Below are positions 1 to 7,399 of a DNA stretch of 64,000 nucleotides, in pieces. Both the position numbers and the translations under genes were made by a program. How positions within the stretch are numbered: position 1 is the first letter of the stretch; the number at the start of each line of letters is the position of its first letter. A model generated the notes under the pieces. That model was not told where the DNA came from and made no database searches. It was given only the letters and a program-made list of their open reading frames with translations. The DNA lies in contig NZ_CP011789.1 of the NCBI RefSeq assembly GCF_001636055.1, positions 2,418,001 to 2,482,000 of the forward strand, in the 5' to 3' direction. Source of the stretch: Pseudomonas putida (GTDB lineage Bacteria; Pseudomonadota; Gammaproteobacteria; Pseudomonadales; Pseudomonadaceae).

Positions 1-835
1 TGTCGGGCAGGTCGTCACCGACCAGGTCCAGCAGCAGCGCCTCGACCTCGGCGTACTGCAGCAGCTCCATCTCCAGGCCGTCCTCCAGGTCGATCAGCGC
101 GTAGCAGATGTCGTCCGCGGCCTCCATCAGGTACACCAGCGGGTGACGAGCCCAGCGTTGTTCCTCGAGCTGTGGCAGGCCCAGCTTGTGAGCGATCTGC
201 TGCAGCAGCGGCAGTTCGCTCTGGTAGCAGCCGAACTTGTGTTTCTTGTACCCCAGCGCGTCGGCATGACGGGCGCTCCATGGGTACTTGAGGTAGGTGC
301 CGAGGGTGGCGTAGGTCAGGCGGGTGCCGCCGTCGAACTGGTGGTATTCCAGCTGGGTGAGCACGCGAAAACCCTGGGCGTTTCCTTCGAAGTTGAGGAA
401 GTCGGCACGTTGGTCGTCGCTCATGTCGTCGAGCCACCCACGGCCCGCTGCCTGCTGAAACCAGTGGCGGATGGCGTCTTCACCGGAGTGGCCGAACGGT
501 GGATTGCCGATGTCGTGAGCCAGGCAGGCCGATTGCACGATCATGCCCAGGTCGCTTGGTGCACACCAGTCGGGCAGGTTGGCGCGCAAGGTCTCGCCGA
601 CCCTCATGCCCAGCGAGCGGCCTACGCAACTGACTTCGAGGGAGTGGGTGAGGCGGGTGTGGATGTGGTCGTTGCTGGACACCGGGTGGACCTGGGTCTT
701 GCGCCCCAGGCGGCGGAAGGCGCCGGAGAAGATGATGCGGTCATGGTCCTTGTGGAATGGGCTGCGGCCCAGTTCTTCGGGGCTGTACAAGGCTTTGCCG
801 AGGCGTTCGCGGTTGAGCAGGGTATGCCAGTCCAA
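1..835 (-). CDS. dgt: dGTP triphosphohydrolase (partial, C-terminus outside window)
   Basis: Deoxyguanosinetriphosphate triphosphohydrolase-like protein of the HD superfamily, which splits dGTP into deoxyguanosine and triphosphate in the cytoplasm. The translation shows the family's N-terminal block ([14 protein letters not shown]), the metal-binding [14 protein letters not shown] motif near residue 95 and the later [17 protein letters not shown] block. I chose a TTG start at 835 ([13 protein letters not shown]) because GGGAG lies 8 nt upstream and the upstream in-frame ATG is soon followed by a stop. The frame stays open to base 1, so about 278 codons are present and the 3' end is missing. 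Family assignment is confident; the nucleotide preference is known only from the family. Confidence 0.9.
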   Translation of the reverse strand, partial: MDWHTLLNRERLGKALYSPEELGRSPFHKDHDRIIFSGAFRRLGRKTQVHPVSSNDHIHTRLTHSLEVSCVGRSLGMRVGETLRANLPDWCAPSDLGMIVQSACLAHDIGNPPFGHSGEDAIRHWFQQAAGRGWLDDMSDDQRADFLNFEGNAQGFRVLTQLEYHQFDGGTRLTYATLGTYLKYPWSARHADALGYKKHKFGCYQSELPLLQQIAHKLGLPQLEEQRWARHPLVYLMEAADDICYALIDLEDGLEMELLQYAEVEALLLDLVGDDLPD

Positions 836-910
836 GGCTCGATCTCCCGTCAGATGGTGGCCATAGCTTCCCGTGTCACGGGCGCCCGCGCAAGCGGCGG
901 GCGCCTCGTT

Positions 911-1240
911 TCAGCGATGACGGCCGTTCTGCAGGAACAGGCGCACCAGAGGGGCCAGGCTGCCACCCAGGCGCACCAGGCGCGCCAGGTTGCCGCTGCG
1001 CACGCCCTTTCCGGTCAGAAAGCCCATGGCGACCACGACACCCAGGCCCCACAGCGGAGCGTGCTTGATGCCGAGGCCGTTTTGGACTGATGCGCCCATG
1101 CCGCGCAGGCGCTGGACCGGCTCGAGCAGTTGACGGGACTCGTGGCGGATCTCCTGGCGGTGCATTTCCAGACGCAGGCGTAGCAGCGCCTTGCGCAGTT
1201 CGCGAGGATTACGGGTATTAGGCAGTTCAGGCAGGCTCAT
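911..1240 (-). CDS. YqjK-like small protein of the yqjDEK-type operon
   Basis: A 109-aa protein and last gene of a three-gene operon. Its first 50 residues are strongly basic and helical (RKALLRLRLEMHRQEIRHES), followed by one hydrophobic stretch near residues 65-80 (GLGVVVAMGFL). The start overlaps the stop of the preceding holin-like gene by 4 nt, so translational coupling is likely. By position and composition it matches the E. coli yqjK slot, whose function is unknown. A membrane-associated helper protein is an inference only. Confidence 0.65.
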   Translation of the reverse strand: MSLPELPNTRNPRELRKALLRLRLEMHRQEIRHESRQLLEPVQRLRGMGASVQNGLGIKHAPLWGLGVVVAMGFLTGKGVRSGNLARLVRLGGSLAPLVRLFLQNGRHR

Positions 1241-1611
1241 GGCAACAGGCGCTCCCGGTCCTTGGCGAGTTCTTCGAGGGTGCTGTTGAACGGTGAAGAT
1301 TCATCGAACACAGCGGCCTTCAGGCGCAAGCCGCAAAAGAGTGCCGCGGCGCTGTAGAACACGCAAAGGCCGACGATGCCGGCCAATCGGTAGCTGTCCC
1401 ACAGCAGTACCAGGATCAGCCCGGACAGCGCGGTCAGCAGGAGCAGGGCGAATACCAGTGCCAGGCCGGCGAACAGCAGCAGGCGAAGGGTTCGGCCTTT
1501 CTGCTCTTGCAATTCGATGCCGAACAGTTCGATGTGGCTGTGCAGCAGCCCCAGGATGGCCGCGCCGAGGCGTCTGCCGGAAACGCCGGCGCCGATGGCA
1601 TCGTTGTCCAT
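1237..1611 (-). CDS. YqjE-like phage-holin superfamily III membrane protein
   Basis: A 124-aa protein with two predicted membrane helices (about residues 44-70 and 75-98, the first rich in LLLFAGLALVFALLLL), a short amphipathic N-terminus and a charged C-terminal tail. This is the architecture of the Actinobacterial/proteobacterial holin superfamily III (YqjE). The gene sits between a DUF883/ElaB protein and a YqjK-like gene, the order of yqjD-yqjE-yqjK in enterobacteria. Despite the family name there is no lysis cassette here. A role in the stationary-phase envelope, perhaps together with the ribosome-binding YqjD partner, is inferred from the E. coli operon. Confidence 0.75.
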   Translation of the reverse strand: MDNDAIGAGVSGRRLGAAILGLLHSHIELFGIELQEQKGRTLRLLLFAGLALVFALLLLTALSGLILVLLWDSYRLAGIVGLCVFYSAAALFCGLRLKAAVFDESSPFNSTLEELAKDRERLLP

Positions 1612-1620
1612 GCGTCCTCC

Positions 1621-1935
1621 TCAGCGGCGGCTGGCGAGCAGGCCGACCAGCAGCCCGACACCGGCTGCGATGCCGATGGCCTGCCATGGGTTTTCCTGTA
1701 CGTACTCCTCGGCACTGCCCAGCGCTGCCTGACCGCGCTCGCGGACCGAGTCCTGGGTCAGTTGCAGGCTTTCGCGGGCCTGCTGCAGGCGGTCGTGGAT
1801 CTGGCCACGCAGCTCGTCGGCCTGGTCGCCCGCCAGATTGGCGGTGTCGGCGAGCAATTTCTCGGTGTCGCGCACCAGTGCCTGGAAGTCAGCCATCAAG
1901 ATCTCTTGTGCAGTCTTTGCCGATTTGCTGGCCAT
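1621..1935 (-). CDS. DUF883 (YqjD/ElaB) family protein
   Basis: A 104-aa protein with a long amphipathic, likely coiled-coil region (residues 10-75, rich in Q, E, R and A) and a C-terminal glycine-rich membrane anchor ending VGLLVGLLASRR. This is the layout of YqjD/ElaB C-tail-anchored proteins, which in E. coli bind ribosomes and localise to the inner membrane in stationary phase. It is the first gene of the operon; GGGAGAG precedes the ATG. Family membership is clear, but whether this protein binds ribosomes is inferred from the family. Confidence 0.85.
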   Translation of the reverse strand: MASKSAKTAQEILMADFQALVRDTEKLLADTANLAGDQADELRGQIHDRLQQARESLQLTQDSVRERGQAALGSAEEYVQENPWQAIGIAAGVGLLVGLLASRR

Positions 1936-2247
1936 GGGGTCTCTCCCTGTCGATGTGTGTGGCTATTTCGAGTGATGAGTGTGGCGGAAGGTTCACCACT
2001 TGTCGCTGGTACGGCGTTTGCTTTGTTCTGCCGTGTCGCGGGGCGTCGATGCCGGGCGCTGCCCCGTCTGCGTGCAAGGCCCTGGCCGACACCGATAAAC
2101 CTTAACCCAATCCACGACAAACCCAAGAAAAAACCACTCCCTGTGTAGCCGCTCCCCCAAAACGGGGCGCACGGCAGGCACCGATCAGGTGCGCGAGCAA
2201 GGTTTCTGAACTGTCCTGGTGCACTTTTCAGCAGGTCTGCCCATTCC
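1936..2247. other. intergenic region between divergent yqjD-like operon and amt
   Basis: About 310 bp separate the divergent starts. The amt-proximal part holds an NtrC-like dyad (listed separately) and a GG...GC pair that resembles a sigma-54 promoter but has 11 rather than 10 intervening bases. No convincing small gene or terminator was seen. Confidence 0.5.
2178..2192. promoter_or_regulatory. NtrC-like binding dyad upstream of amt
   Basis: GCACC-N5-GGTGC is a perfect dyad matching the core of the NtrC (GlnG) enhancer consensus TGCACC-N5-GGTGCA. It lies about 55 bp before the ammonium transporter start, and a further half-site GGTGCA lies at 2218-2223. NtrC control of amt genes is well established in proteobacteria; binding here is inferred. 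Confidence 0.55.
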
Positions 2248-3456
2248 ATGGAAAACATGCATAGCGCGATGGACTCACTGGTCCATGGCTCCAACACCCT
2301 GTTCATCCTCATGGGGGCCATTCTGGTCCTGGCCATGCACGCGGGTTTCGCCTTTCTCGAGGTCGGTACCGTGCGGCACAAGAACCAGGTCAATGCCCTG
2401 TGCAAGATTCTCAGCGACTTCGCCGTCTCGGCGCTGGTGTATTTCTTCATCGGCTACTGGATCGCCTATGGCGTCAGCTTCTTCCAGCCGGCTGCGCAGT
2501 TGGCCAGCGATCATGGCTATGCCTTGGTCAAGTGCTTCTTCCTGCTGACCTTCGCTGCGGCGATTCCGGCAATCATCTCCGGAGGCATCGCCGAGCGTGC
2601 GCGTTTTGCCCCGCAGTTATGTGCCACCGCGCTGATCGTGGCCTTCGTCTACCCCTTCTTCGAAGGGGCGGTGTGGAACGGCAACCTGGGCGTCCAGGCC
2701 TGGTTGCAAGCCCGGTTTGGCGCACCATTCCATGACTTTGCCGGTTCGGTGGTGGTGCATGCCATGGGCGGCTGGCTCGCGCTGGCTGCCGTCATCCTGC
2801 TCGGTGCCCGTCGCGGACGGTACCGTGATGGACGGCTGGTGGCTTTCGCTCCTTCCAGTATTCCGTTCCTCGCGCTGGGGTCGTGGATCCTGATCATCGG
2901 CTGGTTCGGCTTCAACGTCATGAGTGCACAAACCCTGGAGGGTGTCAGCGGCCTGGTGGCGATCAATTCGCTGATGGCGATGGTGGGCGGCACGCTCTCG
3001 GCCTTGCTGGTCGGGCGCAATGACCCGGGCTTCCTGCACAATGGCCCGCTGGCCGGATTGGTGGCGGTGTGTGCCGGTTCCGATCTCATGCACCCGGTTG
3101 GCGCGCTGGTGACCGGGCTGGTGGCGGGAGCACTGTTCGTGTGGTGCTTCACTGCCTCGCAGAATCGCTGGAAAGTCGACGATGTACTTGGCGTATGGCC
3201 GCTACATGGTGTATGCGGCGTTTGGGGCGGTTTGGCGTGCGGTATCTTCGGCCAGTCGGCGCTCGGAGGGCTGGGCGGTGTCAGCCTGGCGAGCCAGTTG
3301 TTTGGCAGCCTGGCAGGCGTACTGGTGGCCTTGGCTGGTGGCTTTGCCGTGTACGGTCTAGTCAGGGCGGTACATGGTTTGCGCTTGAGCCATGAGCAGG
3401 AGTTCCAGGGGGCGGACCTGTCCCTGCACCGTATCGGCGCTACCAGTCAGGATTGA
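2248..3456 (+). CDS. amt: ammonium transporter, AmtB family
   Basis: A 402-aa inner-membrane ammonium channel with about 11 hydrophobic segments. It carries the family twin-histidine pore: H171 in VVVHAMGGW and H320 in WPLHGVCGVWGG. The conserved AFLEVGTVRHKN and SGGIAERARF blocks are also present. Unlike typical AmtB it has no obvious cleaved signal peptide, and its N-terminus resembles the shorter Amt subgroup. No glnK (PII) gene is adjacent on either side, whereas glnK-amtB is the usual pair, so this is probably a secondary Amt. An NtrC-like dyad lies about 55 bp upstream, suggesting induction under nitrogen limitation. The start at 2248 lacks a strong ribosome site; an in-frame ATG at 2257 is an alternative. 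Confidence 0.93.
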   Translation: MENMHSAMDSLVHGSNTLFILMGAILVLAMHAGFAFLEVGTVRHKNQVNALCKILSDFAVSALVYFFIGYWIAYGVSFFQPAAQLASDHGYALVKCFFLLTFAAAIPAIISGGIAERARFAPQLCATALIVAFVYPFFEGAVWNGNLGVQAWLQARFGAPFHDFAGSVVVHAMGGWLALAAVILLGARRGRYRDGRLVAFAPSSIPFLALGSWILIIGWFGFNVMSAQTLEGVSGLVAINSLMAMVGGTLSALLVGRNDPGFLHNGPLAGLVAVCAGSDLMHPVGALVTGLVAGALFVWCFTASQNRWKVDDVLGVWPLHGVCGVWGGLACGIFGQSALGGLGGVSLASQLFGSLAGVLVALAGGFAVYGLVRAVHGLRLSHEQEFQGADLSLHRIGATSQD

Positions 3457-3524
3457 GCAGCAGATGCAGGCGGCTCCCGGCGGGCCTAGAATGAGCGTCT
3501 CTTCACTGGGCCCGGGAACTGATA

Positions 3525-3761
3525 ATGCTGCCTGAATGCCAATTGTTCGGCACCTTGGGGTGCCATTTGTGTGAAGTCGCCGAGGCTGTGTTGATGCCGT
3601 TCGTCGAGCACGGGCTGTGGGTCGAATTGGTTGATATCGCCGATGATGAAGCCATGTTCGAGCGTTACGGCTTGATCATCCCTGTCTTGCGTCGCTGCGA
3701 CAGCGGCACCGAACTGCTCTGGCCGTTCGACGCGCAGCAGGTGGCGGCGTTCCTCAAGTGA
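3525..3761 (+). CDS. glutaredoxin-like thiol protein (DUF836 type)
   Basis: A 78-aa single-domain thioredoxin-fold protein. It has a CxxC redox motif at C13-H-L-C16 (GCHLCEVAEAVL) directly after the first beta strand, and a cis-Pro strand IIPVLRRC near residue 52. This is the short glutaredoxin-like DUF836 type common in gammaproteobacteria. Its substrate is unknown; thiol-disulfide exchange in the cytoplasm is inferred from the fold. A TAGAAT box about 35 nt before the ATG could be a -10 element. Confidence 0.8.
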   Translation: MLPECQLFGTLGCHLCEVAEAVLMPFVEHGLWVELVDIADDEAMFERYGLIIPVLRRCDSGTELLWPFDAQQVAAFLK

Positions 3762-3851
3762 CAGGTAGGGGGGAGCGTTTCCTTCATCCCGTCCGGTGTG
3801 GTCCTGGTCGATGATACTGGCCCGATACAGTCGATCACCCGGGGACACATC

Positions 3852-4283
3852 ATGTTTCTTACGCCGAACTTCACGCTCGAAGAGATGACGTTTTCGCTGG
3901 CCGCCGCGCACAACGCTATACCCAACGATCCCGGTCCCGAGGCTTTGGCCAATCTGCGCTTGCTGTGCGGGGTGCTCGAAGAGGTGCGAGCCTTGATCGA
4001 CTCCCCGATCCAGATCACCAGCGGTTTTCGCAATGAAACCGTCAACCAGCTTGTGGGCGGCGTGCGCAACAGTGCGCATTGCCTCGGCCTGGCGGCCGAC
4101 ATGTGCGTGAAAACGATGACGCCCCGGCAACTGGCCGAATGCATTCGCGACAGTTCCATTGTGTTCGATCAACTGATCCTGGAGTTCGACACCTGGGTTC
4201 ACCTGGCCATTTCACGCGACAACCCCAGGCGCCAGGTAATGACTGTTCGCAAGGGGACCGGCCACCTGCCAGGCTTGCAATGA
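3852..4283 (+). CDS. M15 family D-Ala-D-Ala type peptidase (phage endolysin-like)
   Basis: A 143-aa single-domain zinc peptidase of the M15_3 type, the compact form common in phage endolysins and prophages. Zinc and catalytic residues are visible: H76 (SAHCLGLAADM, with D83) and H117 (WVHLAI), after the TSGFRNETVN block. There is no signal peptide or membrane segment, so export would need a holin or lysis. GGGG at 3841-3844 lies 7 nt before the ATG. No other phage structural or lysis gene is adjacent, so it is either a domesticated remnant or a genuine cytosolic family member. The next gene downstream carries a LexA-like box, consistent with a phage or SOS origin. Confidence 0.8.
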   Translation: MFLTPNFTLEEMTFSLAAAHNAIPNDPGPEALANLRLLCGVLEEVRALIDSPIQITSGFRNETVNQLVGGVRNSAHCLGLAADMCVKTMTPRQLAECIRDSSIVFDQLILEFDTWVHLAISRDNPRRQVMTVRKGTGHLPGLQ

Positions 4284-4320
4284 GCTGTTGCGAATTGACG
4301 GAATGGCCACGGTATTCGTA

Positions 4321-4340
4321 TGCTGTATAAAGATACAGTA
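4321..4340 (+). promoter_or_regulatory. LexA (SOS) box
   Basis: The 20-mer TGCTGTATAAAGATACAGTA has the invariant CTGT-N8-ACAG core and an AT-rich centre. It differs from the E. coli LexA consensus (TACTGTATATATATACAGTA) at only three positions. It ends 14 nt before the ATG of the 102-aa gene at 4355, where LexA binding would block initiation. Confidence 0.8.
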
Positions 4341-4354
4341 TTTGGGGTGAGGCG

Positions 4355-4663
4355 ATGCACAATGTCGAGCAACTGAAGTACAGCGTCAACCGCATGCCCC
4401 CGGAAGCGGTGTGCGATGCGGTGCTCGAGCTGCGCATGGAGGGCTTGGTGACCGACGACCGTACTCCGTTCGGCAAGGTCCATTTCAATACCTGCTTTGC
4501 CGAGATCGAGGCACTGTTCCAGCGCGCAGGGTTTCATCGCCCGCTGGATGTCGTTGGCTACGAGGGGGTGGTCTACGCCCTTTATGATGCCGGACGCTGG
4601 GAGGCGGTGCAGGTGTTGCGCTGGCTCAAGTCGCGTTGTGAGCAAGTTGGCGAGGCTGGTTGA
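4355..4663 (+). CDS. unknown 102-aa protein with LexA-box promoter
   Basis: I do not recognise a named family. The product is a soluble 102-aa protein, mixed alpha/beta in composition, with no signal peptide, membrane helix or metal motif. It has an NRMPPEAV segment near residue 12, a single early Cys (VCDAV), the segment GKVHFNTCF in the middle and a helical, tryptophan-containing tail (RWEAVQVLRWLKS). GGGGTGAGG precedes the ATG. A 17/20 match to the LexA consensus overlaps the expected promoter, so it is predicted to be induced by DNA damage. It lies between an M15 peptidase and a pseudouridine synthase, all on the same strand. It may correspond to one of the small uncharacterised LexA-regulon genes known in pseudomonads, but I cannot confirm which. 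Confidence 0.75.
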   Translation: MHNVEQLKYSVNRMPPEAVCDAVLELRMEGLVTDDRTPFGKVHFNTCFAEIEALFQRAGFHRPLDVVGYEGVVYALYDAGRWEAVQVLRWLKSRCEQVGEAG

Positions 4664-4712
4664 GTGAGCGGGCATTGGCGATAATGCCCGCTCATTGATT
4701 ACAGAGCCTGCC

Positions 4713-5597
4713 ATGTCCACGCCGTTCGACCCCGCTCACCAGCAAGCCAGTACCGTTTGTTTGCCGCCTGGCGATTGGAGCACGGTCCTCGATTGCCTGT
4801 GCGATCACTTCAAGGCGATTGGTCGTGACCAATGGCTCGATCGCTTCAGTCGAGGGCGAGTGCTGGATGCCGAGGGCAGGGCAGTGGCGGCCGATCTGCC
4901 TTATCGACGTGGCATGCGTCTGCATTACTTTCGTGAAGTCCCCAATGAAAAGCCCATTGCGGCGCAGGAAACGATCCTGCATTGCGATGAGCACCTGGTG
5001 GTGGCGGACAAGCCGCATTTCCTGCCAGTCACACCCACGGGCGAATATGTCGAGCACACCCTGCTTCGACGCCTGATCCGTCGTCTGGACAATCCCCATC
5101 TGGTGCCGCTGCACCGCATCGACCGGCATACGGCGGGGTTGGTGCTGTTCTCGTCCAATCCGCAGTCGCGCAGCGCCTATCAGCGGCTGTTTCCCGAGCG
5201 ACGCATCGACAAACGCTACCAGGCCATCGCTGCACCGCTGCCGACGCGGGAATTTCCGTTGGTGCACCGTAGTCGGCTGGAGCATGGTGAGCCGTTCTTT
5301 CGCATGCGTGAGGTCGAAGGGGTGGCGAACAGCGAGACCCTGGCCGAAGTCCTGGAGAAGAACGGTAACCTGTGGCGTTACGGGCTCTCGCCCGTGACCG
5401 GCAAGACCCATCAGTTGAGAGTGCACATGGCGGCACTGGGCGCCGCGATCAGCAACGACCCGTTCTACCCGACATTGCTCGAGGGCGAGGACGACTACGA
5501 GCGGCCATTGAAACTGCTGGCGCAAAGTCTCGAGTTCGACGATCCGCTGACGGGTGAAAAGCGGTATTTCCAGAGCCGTTTGAGTCTGGACTGGTAA
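4713..5597 (+). CDS. RluA-family RNA pseudouridine synthase
   Basis: A 294-aa cytoplasmic pseudouridine synthase. The catalytic motif PLHRIDRHTAGLVLF has its aspartate at D137. It is followed by the RLFPERRIDKRYQAI block and the C-terminal TGKTHQLRVHMAALG motif typical of RluA-type enzymes acting on rRNA or tRNA. The N-terminal 75 residues resemble a diverged S4-like segment. The exact uridine target cannot be read from sequence. I used the ATG at 4713 rather than an in-frame TTG at 4695, since neither has a strong ribosome site. A strong bidirectional terminator follows directly. Confidence 0.88.
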   Translation: MSTPFDPAHQQASTVCLPPGDWSTVLDCLCDHFKAIGRDQWLDRFSRGRVLDAEGRAVAADLPYRRGMRLHYFREVPNEKPIAAQETILHCDEHLVVADKPHFLPVTPTGEYVEHTLLRRLIRRLDNPHLVPLHRIDRHTAGLVLFSSNPQSRSAYQRLFPERRIDKRYQAIAAPLPTREFPLVHRSRLEHGEPFFRMREVEGVANSETLAEVLEKNGNLWRYGLSPVTGKTHQLRVHMAALGAAISNDPFYPTLLEGEDDYERPLKLLAQSLEFDDPLTGEKRYFQSRLSLDW

Positions 5598-5602
5598 AAA
5601 AA

Positions 5603-5629
5603 GGGGCTGCCTCACGCAGCCCCTTTTTT
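5603..5629. terminator. bidirectional rho-independent terminator
   Basis: An 8-bp GC-rich stem (GGGGCTGC / GCAGCCCC) with a 5-nt loop is flanked by A-runs on the left and a T-run on the right. It sits between the convergent pseudouridine synthase and aer genes, 6 nt or less from both stops. Confidence 0.9.
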
Positions 5630-5634
5630 GTCAC

Positions 5635-7200
5635 TCAGCGGTTGAACCGCTCCACTAGCGAGTACTGCGTTCCAGCCGTACTGGTCAGTTCTTCACTGAG
5701 CAGTGCCGAATGCTGCGCCTGCTCTGCCGTCTGGTCGGCCAGATCGGCTATGGTGCTGATGTTACGGCTGATCTCGTCCGCCACTGCAGTCTGCTCTTCG
5801 GTGGCAGCAGCGATCTGGGTAGCCATGTCGGTGATGTTGGCCACCGCTTCGCTGATCCCTACCAGCGCCTGGTCGGCTTGCATCACTCGCTCGACGCCTT
5901 CCTCGGCCTGACGGTGGCCGGTCTCCATGGTTTGCACGGCATTGCTGGCAGTCTGCTGCAGCTTGGCGATCAGGCCGTGGATCTGTCCGGTGGATTCGGC
6001 GGTACGTTGCGCCAACTGGCGCACTTCGTCGGCAACCACAGCGAAGCCCCGGCCCATTTCGCCGGCGCGGGCCGCTTCGATGGCAGCATTGAGCGCCAGC
6101 AGGTTGGTCTGGTCGGCGATGCCCTTGATCACATCGACCACACCACCGATCTCGTCGCTGTCCTTGGCCAACTGGGTGACGGTCTGGCCGGTTTCACCCA
6201 CCGCTGCGGAGAGGCGTTCGATGGCTTCGCGGGTTTCCCCGGCGATCTGACGGCCCTCGCTGGTCAGGCGATTGGCTTCCTGGGTAGCGTCGGCGGTGCG
6301 CTGCACGTGGTTGGCCACTTCTTGCGTGGTAGCAGCCATCTGGTTGACGGCAGCGGCGACTTGCTCGGTCTCCACGCGCTGGCGCTCCAGCCCCGAAGAA
6401 CTCTTGTGCGCCAGCACATCGGACTGGCGCGCCTGCTCGCTCAGGTGCTCGGCACTGTCCTGCAGCCGGGTGAGGCAGGTTTTCAGGCGGGATTCCTGGC
6501 TGAGCATGGCCATTTCCAGGCGTGCCTGCACGCCACGGCTGTCGGTGAACATCTGCGCGATCAGCGGATCGGAAGTGGTCTGTTCGGCCAGGCGCAACAG
6601 GCGCTTGAGGCCGCGCTGCTGCCAGGTGAGGCCAAGCAGGCCGAGGGGGACGGAAACGGCAGCAGCCAGGGCAAAGCCCCAGGAGTGGCCGAGCCAGTTG
6701 CCGATGAGGAAGCCGATCTGGCTGATGAGAATGAACGGCAGCCAGTCCTGCAGTACCGGCAACCACTTGTCACGACGCGGCACCGCCGGCTTGCCCTGGT
6801 TCAGACGCTGGTAAAGCGCTTCGGCGCGACGGATCTGTTCGGCCGTGGGCTTGACCCGCACCGACTCGAAACCGATTACCTGGTTGTTGTCGAAGATCGG
6901 CGTGACGTAGGCATTGACCCAGTAATGGTCGCCCGACTTGCAGCGGTTCTTGACGATCCCCATCCACGGCAGGCCCTGCTTGAGGGTCTGCCACATGTGG
7001 GCGAACACTGCTGGGGGCACGTCAGGGTGGCGTACCAGATTGTGTGGCGCTCCCGTGAGCTCTTCGCGTGAGAAACCGCTGATTTCGATGAAAGCATCGT
7101 TGCAGTAGGTGATCACGCCTTTGGCGTTGGTGGTGGAAATCAACCGCTGCTGGGCAGGGAAAGTCCGTTCTCTCTGGGTAATCGGCTGGTTGTTACGCAT
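5635..7200 (-). CDS. aer: PAS-domain energy-taxis receptor (Aer)
   Basis: A 521-aa chemoreceptor with the Aer layout. An N-terminal PAS domain (about residues 15-115; [32 protein letters not shown]) would bind FAD. A hydrophobic hairpin follows at about 150-195, and the C-terminal signalling domain holds the highly conserved hairpin [20 protein letters not shown]. The start [15 protein letters not shown] matches the usual Pseudomonas Aer N-terminus; a longer in-frame extension upstream is not supported. It senses redox or electron-transport state and signals to CheA/CheW. A FliA promoter at 7231-7257 and an ANR-like site at 7275-7288 lie upstream. It most resembles the P. putida Aer2 type, with no taxis partner next to it. 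Confidence 0.92.
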   Translation of the reverse strand: MRNNQPITQRERTFPAQQRLISTTNAKGVITYCNDAFIEISGFSREELTGAPHNLVRHPDVPPAVFAHMWQTLKQGLPWMGIVKNRCKSGDHYWVNAYVTPIFDNNQVIGFESVRVKPTAEQIRRAEALYQRLNQGKPAVPRRDKWLPVLQDWLPFILISQIGFLIGNWLGHSWGFALAAAVSVPLGLLGLTWQQRGLKRLLRLAEQTTSDPLIAQMFTDSRGVQARLEMAMLSQESRLKTCLTRLQDSAEHLSEQARQSDVLAHKSSSGLERQRVETEQVAAAVNQMAATTQEVANHVQRTADATQEANRLTSEGRQIAGETREAIERLSAAVGETGQTVTQLAKDSDEIGGVVDVIKGIADQTNLLALNAAIEAARAGEMGRGFAVVADEVRQLAQRTAESTGQIHGLIAKLQQTASNAVQTMETGHRQAEEGVERVMQADQALVGISEAVANITDMATQIAAATEEQTAVADEISRNISTIADLADQTAEQAQHSALLSEELTSTAGTQYSLVERFNR

Positions 7201-7230
7201 TGGCTGTTCAATCCGCAAGGCTTTCGACAG

Positions 7231-7257
7231 GTATCGGCAAGCCCATGGTTTTATTGA
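7231..7257 (-). promoter_or_regulatory. FliA (sigma-28) promoter of aer
   Basis: On the minus strand TCAATAAA-N11-GCCGATAC matches the FliA consensus (TAAAGTTT or TCAAG type -35, 11-nt gap, GCCGATAA -10). The -10 lies 31 nt upstream of the aer ATG. Confidence 0.75.
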
Positions 7258-7274
7258 ATGAATATTTAACTTGC

Positions 7275-7288
7275 TTGATCTGGAGCAA
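7275..7288. promoter_or_regulatory. ANR/FNR-like box upstream of aer
   Basis: TTGAT-CTGG-AGCAA differs from the ANR consensus TTGAT-N4-ATCAA at one position. Its centre is roughly 57 bp upstream of the transcription start predicted from the FliA promoter. ANR control of aer is documented in P. aeruginosa; here it is inferred. Confidence 0.5.
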
Positions 7289-7399
7289 TAAGTGGCCATG
7301 AGCCATCAGCTAGGGAAGCGGCTCGTTGGTTGCATTTGCACTCAAGATGTCAGCATTTTTAACGATTTATGACGTTATGGTCCGATCATGACTCGGTGT

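Noticed and set aside
143..1090. 315-codon plus-strand frame over dgt
   Set aside because: Antisense to dgt, whose protein shows all HD-family motifs on the minus strand.
1936..1990. AlgU (sigma-22) promoter for the yqjD-like operon (GAACCT...)
   Set aside because: The -35-like sequence is present but the TCTGA -10 is not at the right spacing.
2218..2232. Sigma-54 promoter for amt
   Set aside because: GG and GC are separated by 11 nt rather than the strict 10, and the TTGC element is CAGC; too weak to list as a promoter though the NtrC dyad nearby is kept.
5710..7071. 453-codon plus-strand frame over aer
   Set aside because: Antisense to a conserved chemoreceptor; repetitive low-complexity translation typical of mirrored MCP signalling domains. 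The same applies to plus-strand frames across the receptors at 18768 and 42634.
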